From Pseudoprimorskyibacter insulae (GTDB taxonomy: Bacteria; Pseudomonadota; Alphaproteobacteria; Rhodobacterales; Rhodobacteraceae), in contig NZ_OMOJ01000001.1 of the NCBI RefSeq assembly GCF_900302505.1, forward strand, positions 744,001-808,000: a DNA stretch of 64,000 nt, given 5' to 3'. How positions within the stretch are numbered: the stretch's first letter is position 1; each line of letters opens with the position of its first letter. Positions 27,221 through 36,703 of this stretch are shown here, in pieces. The notes under the pieces are model-generated. The model had not been told where the DNA came from. It searched no databases and saw nothing but the letters and a program-made list of their open reading frames with translations. The position numbers were made by a program, and so were the translations under genes.

Positions 27221-29338
27221 CTACGCCAGCAGATCGAAGGTCTGACCGGCGGCCAATACGTTCAAGCTGCTTTGCCCGTCGCCATCCACCAGCGCCCAAA
27301 GCAGGTTGCCCGAGGGCAGGTGGGTGATGAACACCTCTTGCACGGCTGCGCTGCCCGCGTCGGGGGTGCTGGCGCGTTGAACTAGGAAATCGGCCTTGGT
27401 CGCCGCGCCGCCGCCAAAGAACAGCACGTCGCCCTCGGCTGCGTTGTAGTCCTGAATCCAGTCGGACCCGTGGCCTGCTGCGTTGGTGTGATAGAACTTA
27501 TCCGCGCCAAGCCCGCCGTTCACCCGGTCAAACCCAAACCCACCGTTGATGAAGTCGTTGCCGTTGCCGCCAAAGATCTGATCCGACCACGCCGACCCGG
27601 TCAGCACGTCGTTGCCGTCGCCGCCAATGACCGTGTCGACGCCATAGCCGCCTTCGATGGAGTCATCCCCGGCATCCCCGCGCAGTTCGTCATTGCCATA
27701 ACCGCCGTCGATGCTGTCATTGCCATCGCCGCCATAGATCACGTCGCGGATGTCGTCGGTCAGGTCGTCGTCCATTTCGCCGCCGAACAGGAAATCATCG
27801 CCGTCGCCGCCCACAAGCGTGTCGCCGCCAAGCCCGCCTTCCAGCGTGTCATTGCCGCCGTTGCCGGTCAGGGTGTCATTGCCGTCTTCGCCCAAAAACC
27901 GCTCAACCCCGTCAGAGCCGGTGACTTTATCGGCGAGGTAGCTGCCAACGACGCCTTCGATCCCGGTGAAGGTATCGGTGCCGCCGAACCCATCTTGCGC
28001 CGTGCCTGTGCCAATCGCGGTGAAGGTGACGTCAATCCCGGTCAGGACATCGTCGAACCGGTAGAAAATCCCATCTGACCACGACCCGCCGGTGATCGTG
28101 TCATTGCCCTTATACCCCGCCCAGATCGAGATGCCGGAACTTTCGGTGCTGGACCCGATGAACGTGTCATCATCTGCTGTGCCAGTGATCTGGTGCAGAT
28201 AGGTAATCGTGTCGTTGATAAGGCCATTCGTACCAGACACGACCGTTGTCGTTCCGCCATTGGCCCCCCGCGTGACAGTGACACCGCCCGCGCCCGAGAT
28301 GTGATAGTAGGTGACATCAATCCCATTGCCCGAGGCCCACAGATCGGCGTTCCCGATGATGGCGTCGGTACCGTAGTAGGGGGCAATATAATCGCCAATG
28401 CCTTCGGTCGTGCGGTCCCCGGCCGAGGCGTCAATGGTGTCATCGCCATTGCCGCCATATAAGAATTCGCGCCCGGCACCAGATTGGATCAGGTCGTCGC
28501 CGCCATCGCCAAACAGCGTCGTCGTGCCATCCCCAATCATCGTGTCATTGAAGTTTGAGCCGTTGATATACTCGATATTCGAAATGGTATCGGTAAATGT
28601 CTGGCCGTCCCAGACTTTCTCAATCGTGCCTTTGGTCAGATCGGCCACGATCCCCGTTGATCCGCTGCGGTCATAACGGATGCGGTCATACCCGCCTGCG
28701 CCATCCACCGTGTCATTGCCGCGTTCGGTGATAAAGCTTTCGTCGCGGTCGCTGCCAAGGATGCTGTCGTTGAAATCGGTGGCCTGAATTTCGACCTGGC
28801 CCGTGCCACCGCGATAATTCAGCTGTTCGACATTGCCGAAACCGTCGTTCGACACAACGCCCGTCGCCAGATTGATGACAAGCCCCTGATTGGCCTGTTC
28901 CAGCGACGTGCCACGGTACTTGATCCGCACATTGTCATCGGCGTTAAAGCTGATGGAATCCACGCCATCGCCGGGCACGAGGTTGAAATAGCCGTTGTTC
29001 CCCAAAACCATATCAAAGGTGTCACCAAAGGACGTGCCTTCAATATAGATCCCATCGACCAAGGCGGCGGACACATTGACCAGTGTATCCGTCATCGCGC
29101 CCGATGTGATGGTGCCGGTGTTCGTCAGATCGTTGATGGTGACCTGAATAGCGGCGCCGAAATCGTGGTAATAGAGCTCATAAAAGCTGTTGGAGTTGGC
29201 CCCGGTGAAGTCAATTGTGTCATTGCCCAAGCTGCCGATGATCCGGTCATAGCTGGTGTTGGAAAGCGGCGTGATCGTATCATCGCCGCTGGTGCCGGTT
29301 AGTATATCATTGCCGGTGGTTCCGTTGATAACGGCCAT
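27221..29338 (-). CDS. RTX protein C (705 aa), RTX-like throughout
   Basis: The protein begins directly with degenerate repeats (MAVINGTTGNDILTGTSGDD), the usual opening of bacterial RTX surface proteins. It alternates repeat units with beta-rich spacers (e.g. NVRIKYRGTSLEQANQGLVI; IEGVVGSYLADKVTG). The C-terminal module is as in the other nine. Its last 120 bases are identical to those of RTX gene H, 11 kb away. The hinge before the module is longer than in the others (EMDDDLTDDIRD). Function unknown; probably a secreted Ca-binding structural protein. Confidence 0.9.
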   Translation of the reverse strand: MAVINGTTGNDILTGTSGDDTITPLSNTSYDRIIGSLGNDTIDFTGANSNSFYELYYHDFGAAIQVTINDLTNTGTITSGAMTDTLVNVSAALVDGIYIEGTSFGDTFDMVLGNNGYFNLVPGDGVDSISFNADDNVRIKYRGTSLEQANQGLVINLATGVVSNDGFGNVEQLNYRGGTGQVEIQATDFNDSILGSDRDESFITERGNDTVDGAGGYDRIRYDRSGSTGIVADLTKGTIEKVWDGQTFTDTISNIEYINGSNFNDTMIGDGTTTLFGDGGDDLIQSGAGREFLYGGNGDDTIDASAGDRTTEGIGDYIAPYYGTDAIIGNADLWASGNGIDVTYYHISGAGGVTVTRGANGGTTTVVSGTNGLINDTITYLHQITGTADDDTFIGSSTESSGISIWAGYKGNDTITGGSWSDGIFYRFDDVLTGIDVTFTAIGTGTAQDGFGGTDTFTGIEGVVGSYLADKVTGSDGVERFLGEDGNDTLTGNGGNDTLEGGLGGDTLVGGDGDDFLFGGEMDDDLTDDIRDVIYGGDGNDSIDGGYGNDELRGDAGDDSIEGGYGVDTVIGGDGNDVLTGSAWSDQIFGGNGNDFINGGFGFDRVNGGLGADKFYHTNAAGHGSDWIQDYNAAEGDVLFFGGGAATKADFLVQRASTPDAGSAAVQEVFITHLPSGNLLWALVDGDGQSSLNVLAAGQTFDLLA
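27225..27344 (-). repeat. 120-bp segment identical to 38622-38741
   Basis: The final 120 coding bases of RTX gene C (after the stop codon and one base) match the final 120 of gene H without a mismatch, checked base by base. The sequence differs at many places from the same region in the adjacent genes B and D. Confidence 0.9.
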
Positions 29339-29461
29339 CGAAAATCCCCATATGTAAAATCATTTGGTCAATCGTACCAATTATTCCGGCGATTTTCACA
29401 TGGAAAAGTGCGGCTCTCAGCTCAAATAGGGAGTTTTCTATTCGCCCAAATGATAGGCAAT

Positions 29462-29490
29462 GGCCAAAGGGCTGCGCACGCCCTTTGGCC
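29462..29490. terminator. Hairpin downstream of RTX gene D
   Basis: Perfect 11-bp stem GGCCAAAGGGC / GCCCTTTGGCC with a 7-base loop, 8 bases after the RTX D stop on the minus strand. The T-run is weak on the minus strand (ATTGCCTATCATTT) and better on the plus side (TGTTTTGTT). Probable terminator for D. Confidence 0.6.
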
Positions 29491-29497
29491 TGTTTTG

Positions 29498-31441
29498 TTA
29501 CGCCAGCAGATCGAAGGTCTGCCCGCCTGCAAGCACGTTCAGGCTGGTTTGTGCGTCGCCATCCACCAACGCCCAAAGCAGGTTGCCCGATGGGATATGG
29601 GTGATGAACACCTCCTGCACGCCCGCATCCCCGGCCGAGGCCGTGCTGGCGCGTTGAACAAGGAACTGTGACTTGGTCGCCGCGCCGCCGCCAAAGAACA
29701 GCACGTCGCCCTCGGCTGCGTTATAGTCCTGAATCCAGTCTGACCCGTGGCCTGCGGCGTTGGTGTGATAGAACTTATCCGCGCCTGCGCCGCCGTTCAC
29801 CCGGTCAAAGCCAAACCCACCGTTGATGAAGTCATTCCCGTTGCCGCCAAAGATCTGATCCGACCACGCCGACCCGGTCAGCACGTCGTTGCCATCCCCG
29901 CCAATGACCGTGTCCACACCATAGCCACCTTCAATGGAGTCATCCCCGGCATCCCCGCGCAGCTCGTCATTGCCGTAGCCGCCGTCGATGCTGTCATTGC
30001 CATCGCCGCCATAGACAACGTCGCGGATGTCGTCGGCGGTGCTGCCGCCAAAGATAAAGTCATCGCCCGCGCCGCCGATCAGCGTGTCAGACCCGTCCAT
30101 GCCGCGGATCGTGTCATTGCCGCCCGCGCCATTGAGGTTGTCATTGCCCGACCCGCCTTGCAGCACGTCATTGCCGTCGGTCCCGGTTTTCGAGACAGGC
30201 GCATCGGCCGGGGCGGGCGAGATGTCAAAGATACGGCCATGAAGCAGGTCGATCTTACCGTCGATGGGCTGGTTTGAGCCTTCGGCGAACACCGCCAGCA
30301 CGTCGCCGCTGTCCAGCACGGCCAGCCCGCCGACGTATTTGATGCCCGTATCGGCATCGTGGATCTGAACCTTGTTGTCCAAGGTGCCATCGGCATTCAC
30401 GATCTGCGCGAAAAGGTCGATGTCTTTATAGGCCGAGGCCTCTTGCCAAGCGACCATCACGCGGTCGCCGGACAGGCCCGCGACGTGGAAGGTCGGGCTG
30501 GTGATCTGGTCGTGACCTAGCGCGATCTGCGACCGGGTGACCAAGGTGCCGGTGGCGTCGAAACGGTCGACATTGATGTATTCGGCTTCGTCATAGCGAA
30601 TGTCGGGGTCGTATTTGTAGACCGCCGCAAAGCCGCCGCCGGGCAGGGCGGTCACGTATTGCGATGTAATGACCGCATCGCCGTCCGCAGGGTCGTTATA
30701 CACCTCAACCGGGCCGGTTGCGCCTGCAACACCCGCCGGGGCGCTGCTGATATCCGGGCCAGACAGGCGGATGTGCACGCCCGTGCGGTCGCCCGCATAG
30801 CGCAACATCACCACATCGCCATTCGTCAGCTGCGCAAACTGCAACGAGACATGGTCGGTGTTGAAAATTTGCACCGGCTCGCCCAGCGTTACGCCATCAT
30901 TGCCAACGGTCCGCGCCCAAGTCGTATCGCTGCCGCGATGGGTCCAGCCGACGATTGCGCCGCCGCCCGACAGGCCAAGCAGGGTGTTGTTCGCGTGATC
31001 GTTGTAGGTGCCCGGATCGGCATTCACCGGAACCTCCAGATCGACCGAGGCAAACGTCTGTTCCGTCCCGCGTGCGGCGCCTGTGGCGTCGAAGCTGCGG
31101 ACAAACACGTCTTCGTCGACGCCCCCGTCGATCAGATGCGCACGCACCCAGCTGACCATGAACCCGCCATCGGACAGGGCGACCACATGGGCCTTGCCTT
31201 GGGCGCCAGTTTCATCGGATTGAATACGGAACGGTTCGACCTTGCTGGTGCCATCGGCGTTCAGAATACGGCCCCAAAGGCTGGTGTCGCCGAACTGATC
31301 GCCGTCGAACCAGTTGTTCTCGGCCCAGACCAAAGCGACGGTCCCGTCTTTCAATGTCGCCGCTACGGGATAAGCTCCTAGGCTGCCCAGAATGCTGGGG
31401 ATGGATCCGAGAACGAATTCACTACCAGGAGTGATGGTCAT
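29498..31441 (-). CDS. RTX protein D (647 aa), propeller-like head
   Basis: The start at ATG 31441 follows GGAG by nine bases; the open frame runs 81 bases further without a site. The head, about 430 residues, repeats a motif of roughly 50-60 residues of the type LKDGTVALVWAEN ... GRILNADGT and LSDGGFMVSWVRAH ... RSFDATG. That fits blades of a beta-propeller or a related beta-sheet repeat. RTX repeats and the shared tail follow. Heads of F and H have the same style but low identity. Probably secreted. Confidence 0.9.
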   Translation of the reverse strand: MTITPGSEFVLGSIPSILGSLGAYPVAATLKDGTVALVWAENNWFDGDQFGDTSLWGRILNADGTSKVEPFRIQSDETGAQGKAHVVALSDGGFMVSWVRAHLIDGGVDEDVFVRSFDATGAARGTEQTFASVDLEVPVNADPGTYNDHANNTLLGLSGGGAIVGWTHRGSDTTWARTVGNDGVTLGEPVQIFNTDHVSLQFAQLTNGDVVMLRYAGDRTGVHIRLSGPDISSAPAGVAGATGPVEVYNDPADGDAVITSQYVTALPGGGFAAVYKYDPDIRYDEAEYINVDRFDATGTLVTRSQIALGHDQITSPTFHVAGLSGDRVMVAWQEASAYKDIDLFAQIVNADGTLDNKVQIHDADTGIKYVGGLAVLDSGDVLAVFAEGSNQPIDGKIDLLHGRIFDISPAPADAPVSKTGTDGNDVLQGGSGNDNLNGAGGNDTIRGMDGSDTLIGGAGDDFIFGGSTADDIRDVVYGGDGNDSIDGGYGNDELRGDAGDDSIEGGYGVDTVIGGDGNDVLTGSAWSDQIFGGNGNDFINGGFGFDRVNGGAGADKFYHTNAAGHGSDWIQDYNAAEGDVLFFGGGAATKSQFLVQRASTASAGDAGVQEVFITHIPSGNLLWALVDGDAQTSLNVLAGGQTFDLLA

Positions 31442-31604
31442 ATTTGAAATCTCCGTATGTGGCGCCGTTTCCTGCGCATCGAATAAAGTGTCGTGGTCTA
31501 AGGTGGCGCGAATACAATGCACCTGGTCGACTAGTGTTATTTGGCGGACTTAGCGTCCTGCAAGTAAGGAATTCCATGATATTTCGTGGCCCCGCGATGA
31601 CAAG

Positions 31605-31639
31605 GGCAAAGTAAAAGGGCAGCCGCGTGGGCTGCCCTT
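31605..31639 (-). terminator. Terminator of RTX gene E
   Basis: 10-bp stem AAGGGCAGCC / GGCTGCCCTT (31615-31624 and 31630-31639). On the minus strand the stem runs into TTTTACTTTG. It lies 26 bases after the RTX E stop. Confidence 0.7.
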
Positions 31640-31665
31640 GGATTTGGTTGTCGCGAATGAAGCGA

Positions 31666-33969
31666 TTAGGCCAGCAGGTCGAACACCTGTCCACCTGCCT
31701 GCACGTTCAGGCTCGTCTGGGCATCGCCATCGACCAGCGCCCAAAGCAGGACGTTGGACGCCTTGTGGGTGATGAACACCTCTTGCACTGCGTCGGAACC
31801 GGCACTGGTTGTGGTCGCCCGTTGGACAAGGAAATCCGACTTGGACGCCGCTGCACCGTAGAACAGCACATCGCCTTGCGAGGCATCATAGTCCTGAATC
31901 CAGTCCGACCCATGGCCTGCATTGCCGGTGTGGAAGAACTTATCCGCACCCGCGCCGCCGTTCACCCGGTCAAAGCCGAAGCCCCCGTTGATGAAATCGT
32001 TGCCATTGCCGCCGAAGATCAGATCGGACCAAGCCGACCCGGTCAGCACGTCGTTGCCGTCGCCGCCGATCACGGTATCCACACCATAGCCGCCTTCGAT
32101 GCTGTCATCGCCGCCATCGCCGCGCAGCTCATCGTTGCCGTAGCCGCCGTCGATGCTGTCATTGCCATTGCCGCCATAGACGATGTCGCGCAGATCGCCT
32201 TCGTCTTCGCCACCTTTGATGGTGTCATTGCCGTTGCCGCCGATCAGCGTGTCGGCGCCATTGCCGCCTTCGATGCTGTCATTGTCATCGCCGCCATCCA
32301 GACGGTCATTGCCCGAAAAGCCGTAGATGAAGTCATCGCCGCCAAGACCGTCAATCGTGTCATCGAACTGCGTGCCGGTCAGCGTGTCGCCAAAGCTGGT
32401 GCCGTCCAGCGGGGTGCTGGTGATCAGATCGGCAACTGCGATATCGGCATATTGCGAATTGTTGGTTTCTGAAGTCAGGCGGATGACTTCCACATCATTG
32501 AGGAAGATCTGCACCGGACGATCCCAGTTGCTGCTATCGGTCAGAACGACTTCGCCAAAGCTGTTGACCGAGATGTCGAACATCGTCGACGCCAGGGCAG
32601 GCGTGATGAAGCCCGACGAGATCGGCGAGTAGAAGGCCGCTTCGAACAGGCTGAACACGTCCGTGCCTTCGCCGCCGTCAAAGTAGACTTCGTGGGGGAT
32701 GCAGTTGCCAAACGCGTCGTTGAACGTCGAAATGCCGAACACGTCATCGCCAGAAGTGCCCGCCACGTCAACAACGCCGAAGTGCCCGCGTACAGCGACT
32801 TCTTCGAAGTTCTGAATGTAGAAGTCGATCAGCAGCTCTTGATTGCTGACATCCGCCTGAAAGACATAGCCGGTTTCAAGGTCGATGCTGACATAGCTGT
32901 CGGTCAGGAAGAAGTCTTCGTACTGTTCGAAGCCGAAGAAGTCATAGCCTGCGCCACCGTCGATCACGGCCTCAATCAGCCCGCCATCGTTGGTGAAATC
33001 AAAGGTCGACCAGTAGACGTCTTCGCCGGTCAGGTAGACATCGTCATTGCCTGCGCCCGCGCTTAGGTTGGCCTGCATGGCCGGTGCGCCCGGATCCGGG
33101 TCAAACAGCGAAATGATGGCTGCGAAGTCTTCGACATAGATCAAATCGTCGCCATCGGTCGCGGTGCCGGTCAGGCTAGCAAGACCGGGTTCCAGCGGGC
33201 TGCCGTCAACGTCCAGCAGGCTGATGCCGCTTGCGTTGGTCAGGGTGAAGCCGGTCAGGTCGATCCCGCTGACGGCGGACGCATCATAGCCGGCCTTTTC
33301 GACCTGATTGATCAGGTCCAGCATCGTGCCAAGGTTCGAACTGAACTCACCCTCAGCGGTCAGCGTGTAGCCGTCCATAAACAGCTGCAAGAAATTGCCG
33401 TTGCCGATTTCCAGCGACACCAGATGTTCGCCCAGTTCCGACAGGATGATGGAGCTGAGGCCATACGCGCTCAGACCGTTGATCAGGTCGCTGAGGCTGC
33501 TTTGGTCCATCAGGTAGTAATCGTTCACCGCGAACAGCATGCCGATCAGGTCGAACAGCTGCTCCAGCGAAGTCGGCAGGGTGCCGTTGAACGACAGGTT
33601 CTGATTGCCCGAGTCGATCGAAAGACCAGTGATCCCAAGGTTGGCATTCAGAATTTCCGTGCCATTCAGCGTCATGCTCAGGCTCGAGATCGTGCCGGTC
33701 GCGATACCATTGTCAATCGCTTCAAGGAACTCTTGGGCGGTGGCGACGGGGGTCAGGTTCAGACCCGTCAGCGACAAGACCAATGCGCCGTTCTGCCAAG
33801 TGATGCCGGTTGAGCTGATGGCGGTCGGGCTGGACATGTCCAGAGTGTCCAGCAGCTGGCCTGCCTGATCCAATTGGGTCTGATAGTCCAATTGATTGTA
33901 CAGACTGAAGTTATTCAGATCTGTAGCCATTTCGGTAAAGAGCCTGTTATTTAGCGTCACGGTGCTCAT
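31666..33969 (-). CDS. RTX protein E (767 aa), long unknown head
   Basis: A strong ribosome site AGGAGG lies 5 bases before the ATG. The head of about 530 residues is acidic, rich in Leu/Ser/Asn and lacks Gly-Asp repeats at first (MSTVTLNNRLFTEMATDLNN; LFDLIGMLFAVNDYYLMDQS). It then passes through beta-rich degenerate units (AGTSGDDVFGISTFNDAFGN). It contains a single Cys (FGNCIPHEV), unusual for RTX proteins. The standard RTX module and FDLLA end follow. It is divergent from the lipoprotein gene at 34074. I do not recognise the head. Confidence 0.9.
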   Translation of the reverse strand: MSTVTLNNRLFTEMATDLNNFSLYNQLDYQTQLDQAGQLLDTLDMSSPTAISSTGITWQNGALVLSLTGLNLTPVATAQEFLEAIDNGIATGTISSLSMTLNGTEILNANLGITGLSIDSGNQNLSFNGTLPTSLEQLFDLIGMLFAVNDYYLMDQSSLSDLINGLSAYGLSSIILSELGEHLVSLEIGNGNFLQLFMDGYTLTAEGEFSSNLGTMLDLINQVEKAGYDASAVSGIDLTGFTLTNASGISLLDVDGSPLEPGLASLTGTATDGDDLIYVEDFAAIISLFDPDPGAPAMQANLSAGAGNDDVYLTGEDVYWSTFDFTNDGGLIEAVIDGGAGYDFFGFEQYEDFFLTDSYVSIDLETGYVFQADVSNQELLIDFYIQNFEEVAVRGHFGVVDVAGTSGDDVFGISTFNDAFGNCIPHEVYFDGGEGTDVFSLFEAAFYSPISSGFITPALASTMFDISVNSFGEVVLTDSSNWDRPVQIFLNDVEVIRLTSETNNSQYADIAVADLITSTPLDGTSFGDTLTGTQFDDTIDGLGGDDFIYGFSGNDRLDGGDDNDSIEGGNGADTLIGGNGNDTIKGGEDEGDLRDIVYGGNGNDSIDGGYGNDELRGDGGDDSIEGGYGVDTVIGGDGNDVLTGSAWSDLIFGGNGNDFINGGFGFDRVNGGAGADKFFHTGNAGHGSDWIQDYDASQGDVLFYGAAASKSDFLVQRATTTSAGSDAVQEVFITHKASNVLLWALVDGDAQTSLNVQAGGQVFDLLA

Positions 33970-34073
33970 GTCTGCCTCCTAAAATTAGCAGATTTTAACA
34001 ATGGTGAAGACCTTATCCCTATGTGTAGTAGCTGGCAATCTGAGAAACGTATTAGATGGCAGGAGTCCGCCGG

Positions 34074-34766
34074 TTGAAGTTTTTGCATATCAAAGGGTTA
34101 CTATTTCTACTTTTGACTGCAGGCTGCGCCGATGAGGCGCTCCGCGCAAGGGTGGATTTTGGACCAGATACATCAATTTTGCATGGCTCTGCATTGGATG
34201 CGGCACGCATTGGATTTCTTGGCGGTGGCGGATCTGGTGGCAGTTCGATCATTTCTGGCAAGGCGCTGGAACCGAAGCCGGGAAAGCCGGTTCATTTGGT
34301 CGAATCTGGGCGTCGAACGCTGGCATTGTCGATGCATCGACCAGTTGCGCCGCGCACGGATTTGGTGGCCTCGGTCGGCTATTCCGCCGGGCGGTCGGTC
34401 TACAAGCTGCCTGCGGGGCTTGGGGTGTTTGTCGATCCGGTGACCATCGGGTTTGACAGCCGCGGCACCGATCTGCGGGCGGGGCTTGAACACCGGCTAT
34501 GGCAACGCGGGCGGACGCGGGTTGTGGTGTCGGGCGGGGGCGGGATTGCGCGCACCCGGATCAAGGCGCGGGTGCAATCGGCGGTGCTGAACGTGCCTGC
34601 CGATTTGGTCCATTCCGCGCAGCTTGGCTATGCGGGGCTGCGCCTGGAACATGATCTGCCCGGCGAAGGCATCACCGCCTATCTGGGCGGCACGGGCACC
34701 GCCTATAGCGATGGCAAGCGCAAGGCCGAAACCGCGATGGGCATCAGCTTTGCGCTGGGTCGGTAG
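34074..34766 (+). CDS. Predicted lipoprotein inside the RTX array
   Basis: A 230-residue protein if it starts at TTG 34074, 8 bases after AGGAG; an in-frame ATG at 34056 adds six residues (MAGVRR). A short signal with lipobox LLTAGC puts the lipidated Cys near residue 18. A Gly/Ser-rich linker (GGGGSGGSSIISG) precedes a C-terminal half with alternating beta-strand character (LRAGLEHRLWQRGRTRVVVS, TAMGISFALGR), like part of an outer-membrane barrel. No family recognised. It is the only plus-strand gene between RTX genes E and F, and its stop is two bases from the stop of F. Confidence 0.75.
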   Translation: MKFLHIKGLLFLLLTAGCADEALRARVDFGPDTSILHGSALDAARIGFLGGGGSGGSSIISGKALEPKPGKPVHLVESGRRTLALSMHRPVAPRTDLVASVGYSAGRSVYKLPAGLGVFVDPVTIGFDSRGTDLRAGLEHRLWQRGRTRVVVSGGGGIARTRIKARVQSAVLNVPADLVHSAQLGYAGLRLEHDLPGEGITAYLGGTGTAYSDGKRKAETAMGISFALGR

Positions 34767-34768
34767 GA

Positions 34769-36655
34769 TCAGGCCAGCAGGTCGAAGATATTGGCGCCGA
34801 CTTTGACATTCAGGCTGCTTTGGGCGTCTCCATCCACCAGCGCCCAGAGCAAGACGCCGCTGGGTTTGTGGGTGATGAACACCTCGTTGACCCCATCGGC
34901 GCCCGCGCTGGCGGTGGTGGCGCGTTGCAACAGGAAATCGGCCTTGGAGGCGGACCCGCCGCCATAGAACAGCACGTCGCCTTCGGCGGCGTTGTAGTCC
35001 TGAATCCAGTCGCTGCCGTGGCCGACATTGCCGATGTGATAGAACTTATCTGCACCTAGCCCGCCATTCACCCGGTCAAAGCCAAAGCCGCCGTTGATGA
35101 AGTCATTCCCATCGCCGCCAAAGATCAGGTCGGAATAGGCCGAGCCGGTCAGCACGTCATTGCCCGCGCCGCCGATCACCTGATCGACGCCAAAGCCGCC
35201 TTCGATCGTGTCATCGCCCGCATCGCCGCGCAGTTCATCGTTGCCGTAGCTGCCGTCGATGCTGTCGTTCCCGTCGCCACCGTAAACCACGTCGCGCAGG
35301 TCATTGGCCGAGTTGCCGCCGAAGATGAAATCATCGCCCGCGCCGCCGATCAGCGTATCGGACCCATCCAGCCCGTTGATCGTGTCATTGCCCGCAAGCC
35401 CGTCGATCTTGTCATTCCCGGCAGTCCCAGTGAGCGAGTCCGCGCCCGCGCTGGGGGTGGTGGATACGCCGCCACCGGTTCCGCCGCCCGATACGGGCAG
35501 TTCGACCGTGTAAAGATGGCCGCCGCTATCGGCGATATAGCCAAATCCGTTTTCAAAGATCACGCTGCGGTCGGCCATGGTAAAGCGGGGCAGGGCCTTG
35601 ATCGCATCGCCGACCGGGTCGCCGCTGGCGTCAAAGCACTGCAAGACACCGGTGTTTTCATAGGTGACATAGTCGTCGCTGTTGTAGGTAATGGCAAAGC
35701 TGCCATCCGCCAGCGCATGGATCTTGGGCATGCCCTGTTGCTGGGCCTCTTGGCCGATATTGGCCATGCGTTCCCCGGCGAACAGGGTGCCGTCGGCATT
35801 GTACATCGCGTACCAGATGTCCAAGGTGCCGGTTTCGCTGACGCCCGTCTTGCTGGAGACCCAAGCCACCACGACCTTGCCATCGGTCAGCTTTTCGGCA
35901 ACCACATCGCCGCTGCCAAAGCCGTAAGTGCCGCGCACATGTTCGCCGTTTGAGACGCGGAATTCACTGGTGACGAAATTGCCGTCCGAGGCCACGACGC
36001 GGCCATAGACCTCATAGTCTTCGTCCGTGGTGATGCCGGTGTTCATGTGAAAGGCGAACAGGTTGTTGCCCGACAGGGCCAAATCCTTGCCAATGACCGC
36101 CCCGGCGCCAGTGCCGGTGACCGTGGCATCCCACATGATATGTTTGTCGATGCTGCCGTCGGCGTTGTAGATCACCAGGTTATGTTCCGTCCCCAGCACG
36201 CCATCGTGGTTGAACGCCGCCACACGGCCATTGCCCAGATCCTCGGCATCGGCAAAGGCCTCTAGGATCTTCTGTTCTACCTGCACCGTGCCGAAATCAA
36301 GGATGCGCGTCGGCAGGGAAATCGTTGTCGTGCTCAGCGCCTCGCCGCTGGCATTGAACGACTGCATGACCGGCGTGCGGCTGGACAGATGATCGCTGAG
36401 GTAAAACAGCGTGAAGGCCCCATTGCCGTCGTCGCGCACGTGCCACAGGTCCGAGATGTCTTTGAACTCGGCCTTATCGCCAATGTCCTTGTAATCGAAA
36501 ACTTGGGTCCCGGCGTCATCCCACATGGCGAATTGCCAGTTGCTGGCCGTCGGAACAACGGTAGACGGGTGGACGGTCAGGACAAAGCCGGACAGGTCAA
36601 ACTGGTAATAGTCAAATTTGCCAGTGGTTTGGGTGGCGGTAATCGGGCTGGACAT
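34769..36655 (-). CDS. RTX protein F (628 aa), propeller-like head
   Basis: The head of about 400 residues has repeated units of the form VVAEKLTDGKVVVAWVS ... YNADGT, similar in style to proteins D and H. It opens with MSSPITATQTTGKFDYYQFD. A linker rich in Gly/Ser/Thr (GGGTGGGVSTTPSAGADSL) joins it to the RTX repeats. One Cys lies in the head (VLQCFDASG). The tail ends NIFDLLA. It lies 48 bases after RTX gene G, so G and F may share a transcript; no terminator separates it from the convergent lipoprotein gene. Confidence 0.9.
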   Translation of the reverse strand: MSSPITATQTTGKFDYYQFDLSGFVLTVHPSTVVPTASNWQFAMWDDAGTQVFDYKDIGDKAEFKDISDLWHVRDDGNGAFTLFYLSDHLSSRTPVMQSFNASGEALSTTTISLPTRILDFGTVQVEQKILEAFADAEDLGNGRVAAFNHDGVLGTEHNLVIYNADGSIDKHIMWDATVTGTGAGAVIGKDLALSGNNLFAFHMNTGITTDEDYEVYGRVVASDGNFVTSEFRVSNGEHVRGTYGFGSGDVVAEKLTDGKVVVAWVSSKTGVSETGTLDIWYAMYNADGTLFAGERMANIGQEAQQQGMPKIHALADGSFAITYNSDDYVTYENTGVLQCFDASGDPVGDAIKALPRFTMADRSVIFENGFGYIADSGGHLYTVELPVSGGGTGGGVSTTPSAGADSLTGTAGNDKIDGLAGNDTINGLDGSDTLIGGAGDDFIFGGNSANDLRDVVYGGDGNDSIDGSYGNDELRGDAGDDTIEGGFGVDQVIGGAGNDVLTGSAYSDLIFGGDGNDFINGGFGFDRVNGGLGADKFYHIGNVGHGSDWIQDYNAAEGDVLFYGGGSASKADFLLQRATTASAGADGVNEVFITHKPSGVLLWALVDGDAQSSLNVKVGANIFDLLA

Positions 36656-36703
36656 GGCGAGACTCTGAAAGGATTGGTTTCAACTGCCCCATTTTGGACA
36701 CAT

